From JAKPUX01 sp035353815 (lineage in GTDB: Bacteria > Zhuqueibacterota > Zhuqueibacteria > Residuimicrobiales > Residuimicrobiaceae): a stretch of DNA of 64,000 nucleotides. The first letter of the stretch is position 1. Every line of letters starts with the position of its first letter. This document shows, one piece after another, positions 1 through 9,300 of the stretch. The stretch spans positions 73,963 to 137,962 of the forward strand of contig DAOQAG010000004.1 of NCBI GenBank assembly GCA_035353815.1, in the 5' to 3' direction. Made by a program: the position numbers and the translations under genes. Under the pieces are notes generated by a model. That model saw only the letters and a list, made by a program, of their open reading frames with translations, ran no database searches and had not been told where the DNA came from.

Positions 1-2
1 GC

Positions 3-596
3 GGCATGGGCGCCTATGCGCCGACGCCTTTTCTGGATGCGGCGCTGCTCGCGCGCATTCAAGCCGAGATCATGGAACCGACGATCCGGGCCATGGCTTG
101 TGAAGACCGCCCCTACCGCGGCGTCCTCTATGCCGGCTTGATCCTCACCCGCGAAGGACCCAAGGTCCTCGAATACAACTGCCGCTTCGGTGATCCGGAA
201 ACCCAGGTGATCCTGCCGCTGGCCGCCAGCGATCTGGTCGAGGCGATCATGGCCAGCCGCGACGGCGGGCTCGGCCGGTTCCAGTGGCGCAACCACGCCG
301 GTGCAGCGGCGGGGGTCGTGATCGCCTCAGGCGGCTATCCCGGCACCTTCACCACCGGCCACCGCATCCTGGGCCTTGAGGAACCACCCGACAAGGATAT
401 TGTCCTCTTTCATTCCGGCACCCGGGAGGCCAATGGCCACCCGGTCACCGCAGGCGGCCGGGTGCTGACCGTTACCGCCTGGGCGCCGGATCTCGAGGCG
501 GCCATCGCGCGCGCTTATCGCGCGTTGGGCAAGATCGCCTTCGATGGCGCCTATTACCGCAAGGACATCGGCGCCAAAGGGCTGCGCCGCAAATAA
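3..596 (+). CDS. purD: Phosphoribosylamine--glycine ligase, C-terminal part (5' cut by window edge)
   Basis: This is the GAR synthetase of de novo purine synthesis, which joins glycine to 5-phosphoribosylamine using ATP. About 198 residues are present against roughly 420-430 in the family, so the N-terminal half lies outside the window. The reading frame is open to the left edge. The first visible residues (GMGAY) match the conserved family segment inside the ATP-grasp domain. The metal-binding strand NCRFGDPETQ is intact near residue 59, and the C-terminal domain runs to the natural stop. The ATG at 6 is internal to the gene and is not a start. A short spacer of about 100 bases separates it from the next gene. 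Confidence 0.95.
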   Translation, partial: GMGAYAPTPFLDAALLARIQAEIMEPTIRAMACEDRPYRGVLYAGLILTREGPKVLEYNCRFGDPETQVILPLAASDLVEAIMASRDGGLGRFQWRNHAGAAAGVVIASGGYPGTFTTGHRILGLEEPPDKDIVLFHSGTREANGHPVTAGGRVLTVTAWAPDLEAAIARAYRALGKIAFDGAYYRKDIGAKGLRRK

Positions 597-704
597 CCGG
601 TCTGCACTCCGGCCGTTTTGACGTACTTTTCTCAATCGACAAACCACTACCGTTCAACGGTTCACATTCGCTGCCTTGCAGCAATTCTTCTCGAGGAGTC
701 TATC

Positions 705-1628
705 ATGAAAATTCTCGTCACCGGCGGCGCCGGATTCATCGCTTCACAGATCACCGATGCCTATATCGCCGCCGGACATCAGGTGGTGGTCGTGGACAAT
801 CTGGTCACCGGCAGAAGGGAAAATCTCAATCCCAAGGCCACCTTTTACGAAATGGATATCCAGGACCCGAACCTCCTCGAGGTCTTTGCCACCCACAAGA
901 TCGATATCGTCAACCACCACGCCGCCCAGATGGATGTGCGCCGCTCCGTCGAGGATCCCCTCTACGACGCCCGCACCAATGTCCTTGGTTTTCTCAACAT
1001 CCTGCAGGCGTGCGCCAAAACCGGCGTCAAGCGCGTCATCTTCGCCTCCTCGGGCGGCGCGATCTACGGCGAGCAGGACTACTTCCCGGCCGACGAGAAG
1101 CACAAGACCCAGCCGTGCAGCCCCTACGGCATCACCAAGCTGGTCGGAGAGAAATACCTCTTCTTTTACAGCCAGACCTGGGGCATCGGCCATACCATTC
1201 TCCGCTATGCCAATGTCTATGGCCCGCGTCAGAATCCCCATGGCGAGGCCGGTGTGGTCGCCATTTTCTGCAGCCGTCTGCTCGCAGGCGAACAGCCGGT
1301 GATCAATGGCACGGGCGAGCAGACGCGCGATTTTGTTTTTGTGGGCGATGTCGTCGCCGCCAATCTTCTGGCGCTCGCGCAGACGACGAACGATACCTTC
1401 AATATCGGCACCGGGCATGAAAGCACGATCAACGAGGTATATCGCACGCTCAACACCCTGATCGGCAGCAACAAGCCCGAACAGCACGGCCCGGGCAAGG
1501 AGGGAGAACAATTCCGCAGCGTCATCGATGCCGGCCATGCCACCCGCGTGATGGGGTGGAAGCCGCGCTATACCCTCGAGACCGGGCTGCACGAGACCGT
1601 CGAATTCTTTAAAAAAGCGAAATCTTAA
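705..1628 (+). CDS. NAD-dependent epimerase/dehydratase (UDP-glucose 4-epimerase-like)
   Basis: This is an extended short-chain dehydrogenase/reductase of 307 residues that probably epimerises a nucleotide sugar in the cytoplasm. The Rossmann motif near residue 7 reads GGAGFIAS, so the third glycine of the usual GxxGxxG is alanine. The catalytic Tyr-xxx-Lys appears as YGITK, preceded by the Ser-rich SSGGAIYGE segment. NVYGPRQNP and the C-terminal NIGTGHESTI segment are typical of GalE-like members. I chose the ATG at 705 because GAGGAG lies just upstream; a longer frame opens at 618 but adds an unrelated leader. The substrate cannot be fixed from sequence. The sigma-54 activator follows after 7 bases. 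Confidence 0.85.
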   Translation: MKILVTGGAGFIASQITDAYIAAGHQVVVVDNLVTGRRENLNPKATFYEMDIQDPNLLEVFATHKIDIVNHHAAQMDVRRSVEDPLYDARTNVLGFLNILQACAKTGVKRVIFASSGGAIYGEQDYFPADEKHKTQPCSPYGITKLVGEKYLFFYSQTWGIGHTILRYANVYGPRQNPHGEAGVVAIFCSRLLAGEQPVINGTGEQTRDFVFVGDVVAANLLALAQTTNDTFNIGTGHESTINEVYRTLNTLIGSNKPEQHGPGKEGEQFRSVIDAGHATRVMGWKPRYTLETGLHETVEFFKKAKS

Positions 1629-1635
1629 AGCCCAT

Positions 1636-2814
1636 ATGAGCTCCGATCATCCGGAAAGCGCACGCTGGAGCGAGGTGCAGGAGGAAACCGGCATCCTCGG
1701 CCGCTCCGAGGCGATCCGCCGCCTGCTCGAGACCATCGAGCAGGTGGCCCGGACCGATATTTCGGTGCTCATCACCGGCGAGAGCGGCACGGGCAAGGAA
1801 CTGGTGGCCCGGGCGCTGCATCTGCGCAGCCGCCGCAAGGCGCACCCGTTGATCACGGTCAACTGCGGGGCCATCCCCGAGGGGATCCTCGAGTCGGAAC
1901 TCTTCGGCCATGAAAAGGGCTCCTTCACCGGGGCGATCGGGCCGCGCAAGGGCTATTTTGAGCTGGCGGACAAGGGTTCGATTTTTCTCGACGAAATCGG
2001 CGAGCTGCCGCTGACCACGCAGGTCAAGCTGCTGCGGGTGCTCGAGGCGCGCGAGTTCATGCGCGTGGGGGGCACCGAATCGGTCCAGGTCGATGTGCGG
2101 TTTATCGCCGCCACCAACAAACAGCTCGAGGAGGAGGTGCGCCGCGGCCACTTTCGCGAGGATCTCTTTTACCGCCTGAATGCGGTGCATATTCGTGTGC
2201 CCGCGTTGCGCGACCGCAGCGAGGATATCCCCTTGCTGGTGAAAAAATTCGCCGCCGAGTTCGCCCGCGACAACCACATCGATTTCCCCGGCTTCAGCGA
2301 TGCCGCCCTCGCGGCAATGTCCAAGGCGCGCTGGCCCGGGAATATCCGCGAATTGCGCAACGTCGTCGAAAAGATCATCGTCCTGGAGCGCGGCGCCTGG
2401 ATCGACGAGGAGACGGTGCGGCGCTATCTCAACATCAGCCATCCGATGGACCCGGCGCTGCCGGTACCAGTCGCGCGCGGACGCGAGGAGAGCGAGCGCG
2501 ATCTCTTTCTGCGGGTGCTGCTCGAAATCAAAAGCGAGATCGCCCAGCTGCGCGAACTTGTGCTGCAGCGCCCGCCGGCGCGCTATCCCCTGGCGCCCTG
2601 GCATGAAGAGCTCACCGCAGAGTATCTCGAGCCGGTGTCCCCGGCGGGGGAAGGAGAGCGCAAGTCGGTGGCGGAGATGGAGAAGGAGCTGATCGTGGGC
2701 GCGCTCCACAAATATGGCGGCAGCAAGCGCCGGGCCGCCCGGGCTCTGGGTCTGAGCGAACGCACCTTGTACCGCAAGATCGAAAAATATGGATTGAAGG
2801 AGACCCGTGATTAA
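1636..2814 (+). CDS. Sigma-54-dependent transcriptional activator lacking a receiver domain
   Basis: This is a 392-residue bacterial enhancer-binding protein. The AAA+ domain starts almost at the N-terminus, with Walker A GESGTGKE at residues 48-55. The sigma-54 contact loop is GSFTGA at 95-100, a variant of GAFTGA. Walker B is GSIFLDEIGEL near 114-124. A Fis-type helix-turn-helix closes the protein (GGSKRRAARALGLSERTLYR). There is no response-regulator receiver or GAF/PAS domain, so activity must be set by expression, a partner or the short linker (about 260-340). Its stop overlaps the next gene by 8 bases, so the two are translationally coupled. Its targets are unknown. Confidence 0.92.
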   Translation: MSSDHPESARWSEVQEETGILGRSEAIRRLLETIEQVARTDISVLITGESGTGKELVARALHLRSRRKAHPLITVNCGAIPEGILESELFGHEKGSFTGAIGPRKGYFELADKGSIFLDEIGELPLTTQVKLLRVLEAREFMRVGGTESVQVDVRFIAATNKQLEEEVRRGHFREDLFYRLNAVHIRVPALRDRSEDIPLLVKKFAAEFARDNHIDFPGFSDAALAAMSKARWPGNIRELRNVVEKIIVLERGAWIDEETVRRYLNISHPMDPALPVPVARGREESERDLFLRVLLEIKSEIAQLRELVLQRPPARYPLAPWHEELTAEYLEPVSPAGEGERKSVAEMEKELIVGALHKYGGSKRRAARALGLSERTLYRKIEKYGLKETRD

Positions 2815-3298
2815 AAAAGGCCTGATCCTGCTGCCCCTGCTTGGCCTGGCCGCCGGCTGCGGCATCTATTCCGTCAAGGGTTCCATGGCGCCCCACCTCA
2901 AGACCGTGGCCATTCCTCTCTTCGATAACCGTACCGCAGAATTCCGCGTTGCCGAGGACTTGACCGATGCCATAATTGGCGCATTTACCAGCGACAATTC
3001 GCTCAAGATCGCCGAGCGCAATGCCGCCGATGTCCTGATCGAGGGCAGCATTATCCAGATCGACGACCGTGCCGGAGCCTTCGATTCCGGCGAAAACGTC
3101 CAGGATATGAAACTCTACCTGAGCGTCCAGATCAAGTGCACCGATCAGGTCAAGCGGGAAGTGCTCTGGCAGGAGCGGTTGACCCATTTCGGGAGTTACG
3201 ATCCCTCCGGCGGGCCGGAGGCGCGCACCGAGGCTCTGACCGAGGCCATGCAGAAGGTGAGTGAAGAGGTGCTCAACAAGACCGTGGCCAACTGGTAA
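2807..3298 (+). CDS. lptE: LptE-family LPS assembly lipoprotein
   Basis: This is a 163-residue lipoprotein resembling the LptE component that plugs LptD during lipopolysaccharide insertion at the outer membrane. A type II signal is visible (LLGLAAGC, lipidation Cys18). It is followed by the family-like stretch KTVAIPLFDNRT and a beta-rich domain ending in an amphipathic helix. The GTG start at 2807 overlaps the upstream activator gene by 8 bases. Length and domain order match LptE of Bacteroidota-like lineages, though sequence conservation in this family is low. No lptD is seen in the window. Coupling to a sigma-54 activator is unusual and suggests envelope-related control. Confidence 0.75.
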   Translation: MIKKGLILLPLLGLAAGCGIYSVKGSMAPHLKTVAIPLFDNRTAEFRVAEDLTDAIIGAFTSDNSLKIAERNAADVLIEGSIIQIDDRAGAFDSGENVQDMKLYLSVQIKCTDQVKREVLWQERLTHFGSYDPSGGPEARTEALTEAMQKVSEEVLNKTVANW

Positions 3299-3324
3299 AT
3301 ATTGCGCAAAAAGGCACAAACTAT

Positions 3325-3353
3325 TTGGTAATTTTGTAAATAATGGTTAATTT
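3325..3353 (+). promoter_or_regulatory. Candidate sigma-70-type promoter upstream of the TPR protein gene
   Basis: TTGGTA (3325-3330) and TAATTT (3348-3353) are separated by 17 bases in an AT-rich island within GC-rich DNA, about 120 bases before the next start codon. The remaining intergenic sequence up to 3474 shows no other clear signal. Assigned by pattern only. Confidence 0.3.
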
Positions 3354-3474
3354 TATTATTAAATGGTCGGCATTTAGCTCCTTTTGCAAGTATATCGGAA
3401 ATAAAGAGATCGGCCGGTTACAGTGCGCGGAATCAGGCCGGTAGCGGGGAATTGCACGATCAGGAGAGTACTGC

Positions 3475-5367
3475 ATGCGCGATAACTATGCCGCAGAAAT
3501 CAAGGCACTGACACAGCATCTGGGCACCCACAAGGAATCGATGGCCTTTGCCCGGCTGGCGGATAGGTATCTGCAGCTTAACGAAGTGGAGAAGGCGCTC
3601 GATATCTGCCAGAATGGCCTGCGCAATCATCCGCATTATGACAGCGCCCATTTTGTCCTGGCCAAGTGCTTTCTCGCCCTCAACCAGCTGGAGGAAGCCG
3701 AAAAGCACCTCAAGCACCTGCTTTCGCGCAATCCCCAATTTCTCAATGCGCATCGGCTTTATGCCAGCCTCATGGCCCGGATGGGCATGACCTCGCGCGA
3801 GCGCACCAGTCTGCTGCAGCTGCGCGAACTCGATCCGTTCTTCGCCGGCATCGCCGCGGAGGCCGGTCTGGAGGCCCCAGCGGCGGAGGTGGCGACCCCA
3901 CCCGAAACCTGGCCCGTTCCGCCAGCGCCCAAGCCCGAATCCTGGCCCGCTCCACCGGCCTCTGCACCCGCGCCGGCCGCCGCGGCGCCTTCCGGAGGTT
4001 TATCCCCCACTCCGCCGCCGGCGCCGCAAGAACCTTTCGCGACTGCGCCGGCCGCTATGGCACCCGCGGCCGCGCCCGCTGTTGTGCCACCCGCGGCTGC
4101 AGCACCCGCCGCGGAGCCGTCGCCCTGGGACCGCGCCCCGGTCCCGCCGCCGCCGGCCTTTTCGCCCTCCACACCGCCGCAGCCCTTTGCCCCGGAGTCC
4201 AAATTCGCGGAACCCGAACCTCAGCCGCGCCCGGTCAGCGAATACCGGCCTCCCGTTCCGGAGATGGACCTCGATGCCTTTGCCCGCGAACTCGCCGCCC
4301 TGGAAGTGCCCGCCAGCGATGAAGCGTCAGAGACACCTGCCGGCCCGGTCGGCGAGATCCAGCCTCTGGCCGAAGCGGCGATCGAAATCCGCGAGCCGGA
4401 GAATGATTTTGAGCGCGAGGAGACGCAGTTTTCCGAGATTCTCGATGATTTGTTCAGCCTGAGCCGCGACGAGGAGGATCGCCGCGAACAGGAGGCCCGC
4501 CATACGATCGAGCGTGCAGCACGCCAGCCCGAGCCGGATCTCGGTCCGCCCGCGCCCGCCGCAGAGGTGGTGCGCCCGGGCTTTGATTTTGAACCCCCGA
4601 CGCCGCCGCCCGCTCCGCCCACTTTACCCGAACCGGCCGCATCGGTGCTGCGCCCGGGCTTTGATTTTGAACCCCCGGCGCCGCCCGCGCCCGCCGCGCC
4701 GCCTGCCCCCACGATGCCCGCCGCAGAGGAGGGCATGTCACCGGTCCTGCCTTTCCGCGGCGATGAGGAGTGGCAGGAAGATGCCCGCTTTGCTGAAGCC
4801 CCCGAGCCCGAAGAACCGGTCCGCCTCCAGCCCCCGACGGTTGAATCCGAACCCTTCGAGGAGGAAGAGGAGCTGCAAGAGCCCCGCATTAGCGCAACCG
4901 GGATGAGCCCGCTCGACGACCTCGGCGAGACCTTTCTCGACGCAGAGGAGGAAGAGGAGCAGTTCACCGATTTTCTCGCCAATCTCGACCGCCTTGGCGG
5001 CGCCGCCCTCGAGGGCGATGAGGAGGAGGATCTCTCACCCGAACCCCGAAAACCCTTCGCCGCCCCCTGGGATGATGAGCCGGAAGAGCGTACGGCACCC
5101 GCAGAGCTGCCGCCGCCCCCGGAGCAGCCGCGGCCTCGCATCGCTCCTCTGGCCGAAGCGGAAGAGCCCGGCGAGGCACCCGCTGCCAGTGACAAGCCAA
5201 AAGACAAGTTCGTCACGCCCACTCTTGGCGAAATCTATGCCGCGCAGGGGCAGTATGCCAAGGCCATCAACGTCTTTGAGATGCTCCTCAAAAAGAATCC
5301 GGAAAACGAGTGGTATCGCACCAAGCTGGAATACCTGCGCAAGCGGCTCGAGGATGAGAAAATCTAG
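3475..5367 (+). CDS. TPR protein with long Pro/Ala/Glu-rich disordered middle
   Basis: This 630-residue protein has no signal peptide, so it is probably cytoplasmic. Residues 1-130 form three or more tetratricopeptide repeats (for example LNEVEKALDICQNGL and LNQLEEAEKHLKHLL). Roughly residues 135-575 are low complexity, first Pro/Ala-rich and then strongly acidic with Glu/Asp runs. A last TPR-like helix pair sits at 580-625 (LGEIYAAQGQYAKAINVFEM). A 26-residue unit containing RPGFDFEPP is duplicated in the middle. The start at 3475 has a GGAGAG ribosome site. The layout suggests a scaffold holding partners through TPRs at both ends of a flexible tether. I do not recognise an orthologue, and no enzyme motif is visible. 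Confidence 0.85.
   Translation: MRDNYAAEIKALTQHLGTHKESMAFARLADRYLQLNEVEKALDICQNGLRNHPHYDSAHFVLAKCFLALNQLEEAEKHLKHLLSRNPQFLNAHRLYASLMARMGMTSRERTSLLQLRELDPFFAGIAAEAGLEAPAAEVATPPETWPVPPAPKPESWPAPPASAPAPAAAAPSGGLSPTPPPAPQEPFATAPAAMAPAAAPAVVPPAAAAPAAEPSPWDRAPVPPPPAFSPSTPPQPFAPESKFAEPEPQPRPVSEYRPPVPEMDLDAFARELAALEVPASDEASETPAGPVGEIQPLAEAAIEIREPENDFEREETQFSEILDDLFSLSRDEEDRREQEARHTIERAARQPEPDLGPPAPAAEVVRPGFDFEPPTPPPAPPTLPEPAASVLRPGFDFEPPAPPAPAAPPAPTMPAAEEGMSPVLPFRGDEEWQEDARFAEAPEPEEPVRLQPPTVESEPFEEEEELQEPRISATGMSPLDDLGETFLDAEEEEEQFTDFLANLDRLGGAALEGDEEEDLSPEPRKPFAAPWDDEPEERTAPAELPPPPEQPRPRIAPLAEAEEPGEAPAASDKPKDKFVTPTLGEIYAAQGQYAKAINVFEMLLKKNPENEWYRTKLEYLRKRLEDEKI
4571..4676 (+). repeat. Intragenic 78-bp-period duplication
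   Basis: An identical 28-base segment occurs at 4571-4598 and 4649-4676, 78 bases apart. It encodes the repeated peptide RPGFDFEPP. The period is 26 codons, so copy changes keep the reading frame. Confidence 0.85.
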
Positions 5368-5445
5368 ATTCCCATCCGCGTCTGCCCCGGTTTCCGCGGG
5401 GCGGCCGCGGGTCCGGACTTTCCTTTGCGGTGGAACGAGACGGCT

Positions 5446-6324
5446 GTGGTTCTCTCTGTAGTCATTGTCACCTACAATAATCTCGCCGAGATTGGCGCCT
5501 GCCTTGAAGCGCTGGGATCCGCCCTGGCATCCTTTGAAGCGCACCTCCACCTGATTGACAACGCCAGCAGCGATGGCACGGCTGAACTGCTCCGCGCCTT
5601 CGCGGCCCGCCCGGGAGGCGCCTTTGCCCGTTGCGATCTCGCCTGCAATCCTGAGAACCGCGGTTTCACCGCTGCCGTCAACCAGGGATTGGCGCGAAGC
5701 CGGGGCGATCTGATTCTCCTGCTCAATCCTGATGTCGTCGTCCCGGCCGATGTCTTGCCGGTGCTGCTGCGCGAGCTCGAGCGCGATCCGAAGATCGGGA
5801 TCATCGCACCGCAGCTGCGCTTCCCGGATGGCCGGATCCAGCCCTCTTGCCGCCGCTTCCCGCGCCGGCGGGATGTCGTGCTCGAGAGCACCGGACTGGT
5901 CCATCTGGCCTGGCGCTGCGGTTACCACGACTGGAAAATGCGCGGGTTCGATCATCGCCACAGCGCCTTTATCGACCAGCCCCAGGGCGCCTTTTTGCTG
6001 GCGCGACGGCAAGTCGTGCAAGAGGTCGGCCTCCTTGACGAGCGTTTTTACATGTTTTTCAGCGATGTCGAATGGTGCGAGCGTGTCCATGCCGCAGGCT
6101 GGCGGATCCGTTTCTGCAGTGAGGTTTTTGTCTTTCATCACAAGGGGGCGAGCGTCTATCGCGACCGCCGGCGGATGCTGGTCACCTCGACGCGCTCGTT
6201 CGTCGATTATTTCGCCCTGCACGACCATTCCTGCGGCAGCCGGATGGCCACCCGGCTGGTCGCGCTGCTGCTGCGGGTGACCCTGGGATTGCGTCTACTG
6301 GCCGAGACGGTAAAGAGAAGCTGA
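5446..6324 (+). CDS. GT2-family glycosyltransferase (rhamnosyltransferase-like)
   Basis: This is an inverting GT-A glycosyltransferase of about 292 residues that probably adds a sugar during cell-surface polysaccharide synthesis. Motifs appear in family order: SVVIVTYNN, DNASSDGT, NRGFTAAVNQGL, LLLNPDVVV (the DxD-equivalent metal site), QGAFLLARR, and the acidic catalytic segment FYMFFSDVEWCERV. The C-terminal helix ends in basic residues and may touch the membrane. I chose the GTG at 5446 because it sits directly before the first beta strand with a GGAACGAGA-like ribosome site. A TTG at 5425 would add seven residues. The donor and acceptor are not predictable from sequence. Confidence 0.88.
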   Translation: MVLSVVIVTYNNLAEIGACLEALGSALASFEAHLHLIDNASSDGTAELLRAFAARPGGAFARCDLACNPENRGFTAAVNQGLARSRGDLILLLNPDVVVPADVLPVLLRELERDPKIGIIAPQLRFPDGRIQPSCRRFPRRRDVVLESTGLVHLAWRCGYHDWKMRGFDHRHSAFIDQPQGAFLLARRQVVQEVGLLDERFYMFFSDVEWCERVHAAGWRIRFCSEVFVFHHKGASVYRDRRRMLVTSTRSFVDYFALHDHSCGSRMATRLVALLLRVTLGLRLLAETVKRS

Positions 6325-6328
6325 CTCT

Positions 6329-9300
6329 ATGAACCGCTCCTTTGTGCGTATCGTCTATTGCTTGGCGGTGCTGCTCAGCGCGGCCGCCTTCTGGTCTGCG
6401 GCCGGAGCGGCTTCAGGGCGGAGCTTGCTGCTCAAGCTCAAAGCGCCGGTGGCCGCGCGCGACGCCACCCACGGGCTGCTCAAGGCCGGCGCGCTGCCTA
6501 TCGGCATGCTCACCGACACCTCCGGTATCGCCGGCTGGCGTCCCTTCCTGGCGATCGCACCAGCCCTGGGTAAGGCTGCGGCGGCACCGGCTGCGGCGGC
6601 TGCGGAGCGCGCTGAACTGGGCCGGTGGCTGATCCTGGAACTGACCGAGACGGCCGATACGGAGGCGCTCCTGGCGGAACTGCGCGCTCTTCCGGAGGTG
6701 GAGTGCGCCGCACTCGACCATGGCTTTCATACCGACTGGTTCCCCAACGATCCCCTGGCCGGCAGACAGTACGCCCTGCAAAAGGTCGCTGCCGCGGCGG
6801 GCTGGGAGATCGAGCGTGGCCGCAGCAGCGTCGTGGTCGGCGTCATCGATACCGGCATCGACTATGCCCATCCTGACCTTGCCGCCAACCTGTGGATCAA
6901 CCCTGGGGAAGATCTGAACGGCAACGGCCGTGCTGATTCCCTCGATTACAACGGCATCGACGATGATGGCAACGGTTATGTCGATGATGTGCAGGGATGG
7001 GATTTCACCGACGCCCCCAATTATCCCGACGGCGGCGACTATCGCGAGCGTGATGCCGACCCGATGGACGAGATGGGCCACGGCACGGCGGTGGCCGGCA
7101 TTATCGCCGCGACAGCCGACAATGGCCTCGGCATCGCCGGTCTGGCGCCTGGTTGCCGGCTTATGAATTTACGCGCCTTTACCGCCGCAGGCAACGGGGA
7201 GGAGGACGACGCCGCAGCGGCGCTCCTCTATGCCGTCGATAACGGCGCCGCCGTGATCAATATGAGCTGGGGGGATGTCACCATCTCGCAGCTGCTCGAT
7301 GATGTCCTCCATTATGCCGCAGCCATGCAGGTGGTTCTTGTCGCCTCCGCCGGCAACAGCGGCAGCGACGAGATTCATTATCCCTCCGCGTTCGCCAACA
7401 CGATCTCGGTTGGTGCGACCGATGCCAAGGACCAGCTCGCCGGATTTTCCAACTATGGCCCGTCGCTCGATCTCGTCGCACCCGGCGTCGGCATTCTCAC
7501 CACCATGCGCAATGCCCTCTACGACTCGTCCCTCAACGGCACCTCCTTTTCCGCGCCCTTCGTCTCCGCCGCCGCCGCATTACTCATCTCCCAGGATGGC
7601 ACCCGTTCGCCTGATGCGGTGCGCGGCATCCTCACCACGACCGCCGATGATCTCGGCTTGCAGGGACGGGACATCTATTACGGGGCCGGCCGGCTCAACA
7701 TCGCCCGCGCCCTCGCGCCGCAGGTCGAGTCGGCCGTGCGTATCCACTCCCCCTGGCTCGATGCCGGCTTTCCGGGCGGCCCGATCGAGATCCGCGGCTC
7801 GGCCTGGACCTCCTCGCTGCAAAACTATGCCCTCGAATGGGGCATGGGCGATGATCCGGCGGCATGGACCCCGATCGCGGAGCCGCAGAGCAGCCGCGTT
7901 CTCGACGGCCTGCTCGGGGTCTGGGCGCAGCCGCCGGCCCGGGATACCAGCTATACCATCCGTCTGCGGGTGCAGAATCACAACGGCACCCTCGAGCAGT
8001 CCCAGGTGCGGATCTTTGTCGATCAAACCGCGCCGGTGATCTCCGGCGCCGGTCTGCTCCCCATGTACGCGGCTGAAAACCCCGCCTGCCTGATCCAGTT
8101 CAATAGCGACGATCTCGCCCAGGGCACCCTCCTCTACCGCCGTGCCGGCAGCGGCTCCGCATGGCAGGAGGAGCCGATGAGCTATCGCACCCGCCAATCC
8201 AGGTTCCTGCTCACCCCCGCCATCGCCTCCGGCCCGCTCGAACTCCGGGTGCGGGCGGAGAATACCGCCGGCCTGCAAAGCCAAGGCGACACCCTGCTGC
8301 AGGCGGACCTCAGCCAGCCCCCGCTCAACACCATGCGCTACACCCGCCTCGATGAGAGCCTGCCGCATGGCCATCTCCTCGACCGCACGGCCGATTTTGA
8401 TGGCGATGGCCGGCCCGAGCTCATCCTCGGCTATGCGGAGGGCCAGGCAGGGCCGGTGACCACCCTTTTCAGCCGCGATGGCTCTGGATTTCGCCAGCTC
8501 TTCGTCCTTCCCGAAGCCGCCATTCCGCGCAGCATCGGCGACAGCGATGGCGATGGCCGGCTCGAGCTGCTGGCTGGATACGGCTTCACGACCTGGCTCT
8601 ATGAGGTCAGCGGCATCGCGCCCTTCAACCTGACCCTGGTGCGCAAGTGGCAGGGCGAGAGCAGCCTGCAATATTGGGGAAGCCGCCTCGCCGATCTCGA
8701 CGGCGACGGCCGCAGCGAACTGATCATGCGCGTGGTCCGTTCGGGGAGCAGCGCCGTCGACCAATTCGAGATCTGGCGCTGCACCAGCAAGGGCGAGTTC
8801 TCGCTCCTCGCCGCATTGCCCAATCCCACTACAGGCGATAATTTCAACGGTGTGCCGCACTGCGAGACCGGCGATTTCGACGGAGACGGCCGCTCCGAGA
8901 TCCTCCTCGGCGACAGCGACGGCGACCTCTATATCTACGAGCTGGACGGCAGCACCTGCACCCTGACCTGGCAGGAGCGCCTGCCGCTCCTCGATGCCAT
9001 CGATTTCATCACAACCGGTGACTATGATGGCGACGGCGAGCCCGAATTCGCCGCCGGTTGCCACTCCGATCCCGACCTGAATACCGAACACACCTACGAC
9101 AGCCGGCACTGGTGCTATCGCATTTATGACAAAAGGGGAGACAACGCCTTCGCAATCGCGGCCGAGTGGCGCTTTTTCGGCTATGAATCGCCCAAGGATT
9201 TTGAGAGCGGCGCCTCGAGCGGCGACAGCGACGGCGACGGCCGCGATGAACTCTTCATGGCTGTTTATCCGAACCTCTACGTTGCCGAGTACACCGCAGA

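Noticed and set aside
3340..3400. Sigma-54 (-24/-12) promoter before the TPR gene
   Set aside because: GG and GC elements are present, but the spacing is 15 bases and not the required 10.
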